From: Oscillospiraceae bacterium
GTDB taxonomy: Bacteria > Bacillota_A > Clostridia > Oscillospirales > Oscillospiraceae
Direction: 5' to 3'
Assembly: GCA_017415945.1 (NCBI GenBank)
Contig: JAFQDR010000149.1
Span: 1 to 11,339, forward strand
DNA: 11,339 nt
The position numbers and the translations under genes are program-made. Shown here in pieces: positions 6,159 through 11,339 of this stretch (position 1 is the first letter of the stretch; every line of letters begins with the position of its first letter). The notes under the pieces are model-generated. The model saw only the letters and a list, made by a program, of their open reading frames with translations. It searched no databases and was not told where the DNA came from.

Positions 6159-8639
6159 ATGGCTGAAAAACAGTCCAATAAAGACCGTATCAAAGAAATC
6201 ACAGCCGGTATTGAGCAAGGCATCAAAGAGCTGTTCGAGAGCGACAAATACCGGAATTACCTTGTCACCATGAGCCGCTTTCACAGATACTCCGTAAACA
6301 ACGTCATGCTCATTCATATGCAGCGCCCCGATGCCACGCTGGTGGCAGGCTTCAACAAATGGCGCGATCAGTTCGGGCGGAACGTGAAGCGCGGTGAAAA
6401 AGGTATCAAGATCATCGCTCCTGCGCCCTACAAGAAGAAAATTGAAGAAATGAAGCTCGATCCGGACACCAAGGCTCCGGTACTGGATAAGGACGGCAAT
6501 GCTATCATAGAAGAAAAGGAAATCCATATTCCCACATTCAAGGTGGCAACGGTATTCGATGTGTCTCAGACCGAGGGAAAACCGCTGCCGCAGCTTGCGT
6601 CAGATCTGACAGGCAATGTGCAGCAGTATGAGATTTTCATGGAAGCTCTGCGCCGCACTTCTCCCGTACCAATAGAGTTTAAGCATATTGCACCGGACAC
6701 AGACGGCTTTTTAAGTCTGGCAGATCAAAGCATTACGATTCGTGAAGGAATGAGCGAAGTACAAACGGTGTGTGCTGCCATTCACGAAATTGCTCATGCG
6801 AAGCTCCACAATACCGGTACTCCCATTCCTAATAATGCACCCGTATATCAAGAGGTGGAGATCTTCGACATTCCTGCGCTGTTTTCCAATGGGCGTATTC
6901 CATCTGCGGACATTCCCGAAGGACTGTTCCGCTATGATCTGCGCGGCTCCGATGATGACCCCGGTATGCCGATTGCCGTTGAGGAAAATGTGTTGGTCAA
7001 TCATGCCGGTTCCATTCTGACTGCAAAACCGATCCCCCTGCCCGAAGAAGGGCGGCTCATGTTCACGGAGGATGAGGGGCTGAATTTTGTAGGGGGCGAA
7101 ATCACAGCCTATCAGTTCCGTGAGGAACAGAAGAAAGACCGTGAAACCGAGGAAGTGGAAGCCGAAAGCATTTCCTATACCGTCTGCCAGTATTACGGTA
7201 TTGAAACATCCGAAAACAGCTTCGGCTACGTTGCCAACTGGTCAAAGGATAAAGATTTGAAAGTCCTTCGGGAGAGTCTGGAAACCATCAATAAAACGTC
7301 CTCCGCACTGATTACTGACATTGACCGTCATTTTGATGCCATCTGTAAGGAACGTGGCATTGACCGTACTGCTGAAACTGTCAGCGAACCTGCTCCAACC
7401 GCAGAAGAACCGGAACAGTCTGCCCAGGAGCCGACACCGGAAACGCCATCTGTTCAGCGTGAAGAAGCGCTGTACCTTGTGGATGATACCGTTTATCTCC
7501 ATGTTCAGCCGACAGACGGCGGCTATGATTACACTCTCTATGATAAAGAAACCGGTAAACTCATGGACGGCGGTGTGATCGACAATGCTGACATTGAAGC
7601 ATCCCCGGTCAGCTCTCTGCTGGGGGCTGTCCGAACCGAAGTGTTTGTTGCCCAGGGAATGACACCAACCAAAGTAACAGCCGAGGACATTGCAATGGTA
7701 GAGCAGCTGCAGGCGGCGCAGACAGAAGTGACAGCAGAACCCATGCTCCCCGAAACGCCGGAACAGGCAATGGACGAACCTTTGCCCGATCCCACGCTCA
7801 CCGTTTCCATGATGGAGCATTACGGCTATACCGATCACGATATGCTTCCGCTTTCAAAAGACCGTGCCATGGAGCTGATGGATCGGGATATAACCGTGTA
7901 TGTTCTGTACGATGACAACACCGAAGCCATGGTGTTTGAAACTGAGGATATTCTGAAGCATGACGGAATGTTCGGTATCACCCGTGAAGATTGGGAAGCT
8001 GTCAAAGCAGACATTCCTCTGCGGGATGTGGAACAGCGCTTTTTGAACAGTCCCACCGATTCCATGGCAATCTACCAGCTCCGGCGTGATGCGCCCGTGG
8101 AACTGCGGTTCACCGGGCTTGACAGCTTGAAAGCCGCACCCGATCCTGCCAATTATGAAGCAGTCTATACCCGCGAGGTTTACCCCGATGATAACACCAG
8201 CCGTATTCTTGAAAACTTCTATTATATTTTCAACGAGGAACGCCCCGGTGATTTCGTCGGTCACAGCCTTTCCGTCAGCGACATCGTTGCTCTGAAGCAG
8301 GATGACAAGGTATCCTATTATTACTGCGACAGTATTGGCTTTAAGGAACTGCCCGATTTCAAGAAGCCGGAAAACTATCTGAAAACGGCAGAAATGTCAG
8401 CAGAAGATGACTACGGGATGATCGACGGCATTATCAATAACGGAAAAGCCCCCAGCGTTGCCGATCTGGAAGCACAGGTCAAAGCCGGTCAGTCCATTTC
8501 GCTTCTTGACCTTGCCGAAGCGGTAAAACGGGAACAGAAAGACAAAAAGCCGTCCGTTCTGGAACAGCTCAAAAGCCAAGCTCCGCAGGAACGTACACCA
8601 AAAACAACTCCGAAACGGAGTGCAGAAAGGGAGATTTAA
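6159..8639 (+). CDS. ArdC-like antirestriction/metalloprotease protein with LPD28-like insertion, YodL and DUF4316 domains
   Basis: 826 residues; AAAGGAG at 6145-6151 supports the start. Domains in order: an ArdC N-terminal ssDNA-binding-type domain (about 1-150, with YSVNNVMLIHMQRPDATLVA and KRGEKGIKIIAP); and a zinc-metalloprotease-like domain with His209-Glu-x-x-His213 (HEIAHAKLH) and the distant helix EVEAESISYTVCQYYGIETS, where Glu334 is the likely third ligand. Between them lies an inserted segment (about 219-323) that looks like a whole LPD28 domain. A Glu/Pro-rich linker follows, then a small beta-rich domain (about 437-500), a GYTDHDMLPLSKDRA block, a YodL domain (about 636-740, MAIYQLRRD...GHSLSVSDIVAL...YYCDSIGFKELPDF) and a DUF4316-like C-terminus (YLKTAEMSAEDDYGMIDGII). 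ArdC homologues protect incoming plasmid DNA from restriction and bind ssDNA, which suits a protein entering or expressed early in the recipient. Protease activity is inferred from the motif only. Confidence 0.9.
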   Translation: MAEKQSNKDRIKEITAGIEQGIKELFESDKYRNYLVTMSRFHRYSVNNVMLIHMQRPDATLVAGFNKWRDQFGRNVKRGEKGIKIIAPAPYKKKIEEMKLDPDTKAPVLDKDGNAIIEEKEIHIPTFKVATVFDVSQTEGKPLPQLASDLTGNVQQYEIFMEALRRTSPVPIEFKHIAPDTDGFLSLADQSITIREGMSEVQTVCAAIHEIAHAKLHNTGTPIPNNAPVYQEVEIFDIPALFSNGRIPSADIPEGLFRYDLRGSDDDPGMPIAVEENVLVNHAGSILTAKPIPLPEEGRLMFTEDEGLNFVGGEITAYQFREEQKKDRETEEVEAESISYTVCQYYGIETSENSFGYVANWSKDKDLKVLRESLETINKTSSALITDIDRHFDAICKERGIDRTAETVSEPAPTAEEPEQSAQEPTPETPSVQREEALYLVDDTVYLHVQPTDGGYDYTLYDKETGKLMDGGVIDNADIEASPVSSLLGAVRTEVFVAQGMTPTKVTAEDIAMVEQLQAAQTEVTAEPMLPETPEQAMDEPLPDPTLTVSMMEHYGYTDHDMLPLSKDRAMELMDRDITVYVLYDDNTEAMVFETEDILKHDGMFGITREDWEAVKADIPLRDVEQRFLNSPTDSMAIYQLRRDAPVELRFTGLDSLKAAPDPANYEAVYTREVYPDDNTSRILENFYYIFNEERPGDFVGHSLSVSDIVALKQDDKVSYYYCDSIGFKELPDFKKPENYLKTAEMSAEDDYGMIDGIINNGKAPSVADLEAQVKAGQSISLLDLAEAVKREQKDKKPSVLEQLKSQAPQERTPKTTPKRSAEREI

Positions 8640-8641
8640 CC

Positions 8642-8881
8642 ATGAAGAACACGATCACTTATGAAGAACAGCAGCTTATGAGCCTGTATAACAGCACCGG
8701 CACACGAAAAGGTTTGATTGCTTCGCTGACCGAAATGCGCGGTTATCTGGATGCCGATGAAAACGAGCTGATGGAACTGACCGACAGCGCCATTGCCAAG
8801 CTCCGCGCCATGAGCGACGAGGACTATGAAGCCCTTGACTTGTTCCCGGATTTTGACGAGGAGGATATGGATGCCGACTAA
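8642..8881 (+). CDS. TTRAP, putative transposon-transfer assisting protein
   Basis: 79 residues, starting two bases after the previous stop; AAAGGGAG upstream serves as ribosome site. The sequence opens ITYEEQQLMSLYNSTGTRKG and continues LIASLTEMRGYLDADE, then ends in a very acidic tail (LFPDFDEEDMDAD). This matches the TTRAP family of small proteins encoded by clostridial conjugative transposons. It is helical, with no membrane segment, and strongly acidic overall. The name comes from genomic association with transfer genes; no mechanism is established to my knowledge. The 3' end overlaps the giant helicase gene by 11 bases, and that gene's Shine-Dalgarno sequence (GAGGAGG, 8858-8864) lies within the acidic-tail codons, so the two are probably translationally coupled. 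Confidence 0.92.
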   Translation: MKNTITYEEQQLMSLYNSTGTRKGLIASLTEMRGYLDADENELMELTDSAIAKLRAMSDEDYEALDLFPDFDEEDMDAD

Positions 8882-11339
8882 ATTACAGCTATACGCACAA
8901 ATGGCAGACCACACGGCAGGACAGATCACCGGTTCTTTCAGAGAGTGGACGGCATTTCTGGATACTGCCGCAAGGCTGTACAAATACCCCTACCATGAGC
9001 AGCTTATGATCTTCGCCCAGCGTCCCGATGCCACTGCCTGCGCTCCCTATGATATGTGGAACAGCAAACCGCTGAACCGATATGTCCGGCGCGGCTCCCG
9101 TGGTATCGCTCTGATCGACACGGACGGAGATACCCCAAAACTAAAATATGTATTCGATGTATCGGACACCGGCGGCGGAGAAAACTCCCGCCGCCCTTTT
9201 CTTTGGGAATACCGGCAGGAGCATGAGGATACCGTAACAGCGGCTCTGGAACGCCGCTTTGATGTATCTGCAGAAAGCGGCTTTGCCGATCAGCTTGAAC
9301 AGATCTCCGCCCGTCTTGTAACTGAATACTGGAACGACCACCACTATGACATTCTCGGTATCATTGCAGATTCTTTTCTGGAAGAGTATGATAATTATAA
9401 CGTAGAGGTTGCGTTCCGCAATGCGGCGTCTGTCAGCACCGCTTATGTCCTGATGTCCCGCTGTGGTCTGTCCCCGGAAGAATACTTTGTCCATGAGGAC
9501 TTTCTGAACGTCTTTGATTTCAACACACCCCGTACCGTCGCCGCTCTTGGCAGTGCAATCAGCCAGTCCAGCGAAACGGTTTTGCGGCAAATCGAAGTCA
9601 CCATCAAAAATTATGAGCGCGAAAAGATCGCGGAAAGGAGCGAAAGCTATGAGCGAAATGACCTTCACGAAGAACGGGGACTATCTGATTCCCGATCTGA
9701 GCCTGAGCGAACAACCGACCGAGAAGCCCCTGGGCAAGTACGGGAGGATGCGGAAGAACTATCTGAAGGAGCATCGTCCGGTACTGTGGAACAGCCTGCT
9801 GCTGTCGGAGAAATTGTACCCCCATCTGAGGGAGATCGACGAGACAGCGACGAGCAGACTGGAGAAGATGATGCCCGAACTGATGAAAGCGGCGGGCGTG
9901 ACGGAGGAACTGAAAGCGACCGACCCGATGAAGTGGACGGGGCTGATGAACAACTGCAAAGCACAGGCAGAGGAAGTGATCCTCGCGGAGCTGGTGCTCA
10001 GTTAAGCATTTTCGATCCTCCCATGCGTGGTGAACAGCTCACCCTGTTCCCCACGGAGGAAGAACAAATACAGTTTATCCGGGAAGCGGAGAGTGTATCG
10101 TTTGATGCACCCTTCGCTTTTTCCTTTACACAGGAAGAAATCGACCATATTCTCCGCATCGGCAGTAACGCTGACCATCACCGGATGAAGATTGCCGCTG
10201 AGTTTTCCAAACAGAAATCTCTTGATGAGAATGCCGCATATATCAAAGAACTGTTCCATGGCGGCAACGGTATCAAGATCGGCAGCAAATCCATCAGCGC
10301 ATGGTATGCGGAGGACGGCATCCATCTGGCAAGCGGAAATACATCCCGGTATTCCCAAACCGCACAAATCATCTCATGGCAGGATACCGCCGTCCGGATC
10401 GGTGAACTACTGGACAGTGGACAGTATGCTTCCAACGTGGAGCTTGCAGAGGCACCGGGGTATGAGCGAAAAAAGATTGCGGAAACGCTTTGGTATCTGC
10501 ACGGAGATCTCAGCGAGAGCGCCCACGAACAGGGCTATCTCTCAACACTGTCCGATTACCGCATGGGCGGCTTTCCCGATGCCACCGCCAGACTTGCGGA
10601 AGCTCTGCAGGAACCGGTGTTCCGGCAGACCCTTTCCGATGAGTTTGCTGCATTTTATGCGGCATACACAGAGGATCGAACCCTGCTTCGCTTCCGCTAT
10701 CACAAGCCGCAGAAGCTCTGGAATGAACTGAAAGAACTGTCTTTGCCGCGCCGCGAATATGTGTCTGACATGGCAGAAATCCCCGCAGTCAATGTGTTTA
10801 TCACGGAGGATGAAATCAATGAAGCTATATCCGGTGGAAGTAACTTTGAAGGAAGCGCCGGACGCATTTACGACTATTTCCATGAAAACCATACCCCTGC
10901 GGAAAAAGCCGCTTTTTTGAAAAAGGAATACGGCACCGGCGGCAGCTCTCACGCTCTGTCCCGTGCCACCGGCAGCGGTGAAGATCACGACAGCAAAGGG
11001 ATTGTATATCAAAAGCGTGACTGCCCGATTGTGAAGCTGAACTGGAATCAGGTAGTCAAATACGTGGATGATCTGATCCGTAAAGGCAGATATTTGACCC
11101 CGGAAACGGTCAGAGAATATGAGGAATACAAGCGTGAAAAGGCAGAGATCGAAGCCCGTATCACGCCGCCTGTCACACCGGACGAATCTGTTTGGGGCTA
11201 CAACGATATTAAGCACGATCATCCCGGAAATATTGTGCTGTATCAGATGGGCGACTTCTTTGAGATGTATGGAGAGGACGCTGTGATTGCCGCCGCTCTG
11301 CTTGATCTCAATCTGACCACACGACCGCTTCCCGGCACT
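8871..11339 (+). CDS. Giant ICE helicase/methylase-type protein, N-terminal 823 codons (runs off the window)
   Basis: I translated this frame by hand from the ATG at 8871 to base 11339 and found no stop. Residues 1-80 contain YKYPYHEQLMIFAQRPDATA and NRYVRRGSRGIALID, a relative of the ArdC N-terminal domain also present in the gene at 6159. Residues 80-258 are a conserved helical region (YWNDHHYDILGIIADSFLEE). Residues 260-378 are an acidic Gly/Asp/Glu/Ser/Arg-rich linker that also encodes TnpV in another frame. QLSIFDPPMRGEQLTLFPTE then opens a second conserved region (AEFSKQ, FHGGNGIKIGSKSISAWYA, FPDATARLAEAL, FLKKEYGTGGSSHALS). The window ends in HPGNIVLYQMGDFFEMYGED, like MutS domain I. 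This order is that of the very large SNF2/DEAD helicase, often methylase-fused, proteins of clostridial ICEs; helicase and methylase motifs would lie downstream and are not visible, so the class is inferred. Confidence 0.88.
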   Translation, partial: MPTKLQLYAQMADHTAGQITGSFREWTAFLDTAARLYKYPYHEQLMIFAQRPDATACAPYDMWNSKPLNRYVRRGSRGIALIDTDGDTPKLKYVFDVSDTGGGENSRRPFLWEYRQEHEDTVTAALERRFDVSAESGFADQLEQISARLVTEYWNDHHYDILGIIADSFLEEYDNYNVEVAFRNAASVSTAYVLMSRCGLSPEEYFVHEDFLNVFDFNTPRTVAALGSAISQSSETVLRQIEVTIKNYEREKIAERSESYERNDLHEERGLSDSRSEPERTTDREAPGQVREDAEELSEGASSGTVEQPAAVGEIVPPSEGDRRDSDEQTGEDDARTDESGGRDGGTESDRPDEVDGADEQLQSTGRGSDPRGAGAQLSIFDPPMRGEQLTLFPTEEEQIQFIREAESVSFDAPFAFSFTQEEIDHILRIGSNADHHRMKIAAEFSKQKSLDENAAYIKELFHGGNGIKIGSKSISAWYAEDGIHLASGNTSRYSQTAQIISWQDTAVRIGELLDSGQYASNVELAEAPGYERKKIAETLWYLHGDLSESAHEQGYLSTLSDYRMGGFPDATARLAEALQEPVFRQTLSDEFAAFYAAYTEDRTLLRFRYHKPQKLWNELKELSLPRREYVSDMAEIPAVNVFITEDEINEAISGGSNFEGSAGRIYDYFHENHTPAEKAAFLKKEYGTGGSSHALSRATGSGEDHDSKGIVYQKRDCPIVKLNWNQVVKYVDDLIRKGRYLTPETVREYEEYKREKAEIEARITPPVTPDESVWGYNDIKHDHPGNIVLYQMGDFFEMYGEDAVIAAALLDLNLTTRPLPGT
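9634..9640 (+). promoter_or_regulatory. Ribosome binding site of the nested tnpV gene
   Basis: AAAGGAG lies 8 bases before the ATG at 9649, inside the reading frame of the giant helicase-type gene, where it encodes part of IAERSES. It is as good as the ribosome sites of the ordinary genes in this window, which supports real translation of the nested frame from 9649 rather than from an upstream in-frame ATG at 9514. Confidence 0.78.
9649..10005 (+). CDS. tnpV: TnpV family protein, nested out of frame inside the helicase-type gene
   Basis: 118 residues from the ATG at 9649, which has a Shine-Dalgarno site 8 bases upstream. The protein reads MSEMTFTKNGDYLIPDLSL, then GKYGRMRKNYLKEHRPVLWN, SLLLSEKLYPHLREIDETA and a C-terminus with GVTEELKATDPMKWTGLMNN and AEEVILAELVLS. 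This is the full pattern of the TnpV family of clostridial mobile elements (the -GDYLIPDL-, GKYGRMRK-YLKEHR and MxW--xMN blocks are characteristic). It is helical, basic and amphipathic, with no signal peptide or membrane helix; function is unknown despite the name. The gene lies entirely within the giant gene at 8871, shifted by +1. The host frame has no stop across it, and no T-ending tnpV codon precedes a codon that would create one. Confidence in the family is high; that the protein is made is inferred from the ribosome site and conservation. Confidence 0.85.
   Translation: MSEMTFTKNGDYLIPDLSLSEQPTEKPLGKYGRMRKNYLKEHRPVLWNSLLLSEKLYPHLREIDETATSRLEKMMPELMKAAGVTEELKATDPMKWTGLMNNCKAQAEEVILAELVLS

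Noticed and set aside
7242..7838. 198-codon - strand frame opposite the ArdC/YodL gene
   Set aside because: Shadow of the + strand gene; product is rich in Cys/Phe/Arg with no recognisable motif.
9514..9648. Upstream in-frame ATG extension of tnpV
   Set aside because: The extra 45 residues do not resemble TnpV, and the ribosome site at 9634 points to 9649.
10192..10731. 179-codon + strand frame overlapping the helicase-type gene, in the same relative frame as tnpV
   Set aside because: Unlike tnpV, the product matches no family and is Ser/Arg/Pro/His-rich, and I see no Shine-Dalgarno site before the ATG; treated as a chance frame.
10542..11222. 226-codon - strand frame at the right end
   Set aside because: Antisense to the continuous helicase-type frame, with no domain pattern.
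1..11339. Search for CRISPR arrays, tRNA or rRNA genes, insertion sequences, attachment sites and an origin of transfer
   Set aside because: No spaced repeats, tRNA-like cloverleaf, IS ends, integrase or relaxase sequence was seen; the longest non-coding gap is 81 bases and is filled by the terminator.

Overview
The window is a stretch of the conjugation and accessory module of an integrative and conjugative element (ICE) of the Tn1549/CTn4-like kind found in gut Clostridia (Bacillota). The evidence is the gene set and order: the end of a VirB4-type ATPase, a membrane-anchored NlpC/P60 hydrolase, DUF4315, DUF4366 (CD1107 family), a cysteine-rich miniprotein, topoisomerase III, small hypothetical genes, an ArdC-like protein with YodL and DUF4316 domains, TTRAP, and the start of a very large helicase-type protein. 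Strong AAAGGAG-type ribosome binding sites and moderate GC agree with a clostridial host. I cannot name the species. All genes lie on the + strand and almost no DNA is non-coding.

Layout. Positions 1-3061 hold the transfer-machinery block: the VirB4 C-terminus, a VirB1-like cell-wall hydrolase joined to it by ATGA, DUF4315, and a secreted, membrane-anchored DUF4366 protein. Positions 3058-6077 hold a DNA-processing and small-gene block: a TTG-started Cys-rich miniprotein, topB, a sigma-region-4-like HTH protein, a 36-residue membrane microprotein and a conserved 100-residue hypothetical. A strong rho-independent terminator at 6081-6130 closes this part. Positions 6159-11339 hold the ArdC/YodL/DUF4316 protein, TTRAP, and the first 823 codons of the giant helicase/methylase-type protein, cut by the window edge. 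Adjacent genes are joined by short overlaps (ATGA, TTGA, or 11-14 bases) or very short gaps, so each block is probably translated as a coupled polycistronic message.

How the genes work together. The VirB4 ATPase powers the type IV secretion channel. The NlpC/P60 protein opens peptidoglycan for it, and the DUF4315 and DUF4366 proteins are usual companions at the envelope. Topoisomerase III probably helps resolve or unwind transferred DNA. The ArdC-type protein may protect incoming single-stranded DNA from restriction and has a zinc-protease module. The giant protein probably acts on DNA after entry.

The most striking observation is a complete, recognisable TnpV gene (118 aa, with its own Shine-Dalgarno site) lying wholly inside the giant gene in the +1 frame. 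The giant gene's frame stays open through all of it and reads it as an acidic, disordered linker. Second is a whole LPD28-like domain that appears to be inserted inside the ArdC protease domain, between its two zinc-binding motifs. The remainder is a well-known kind of ICE backbone.
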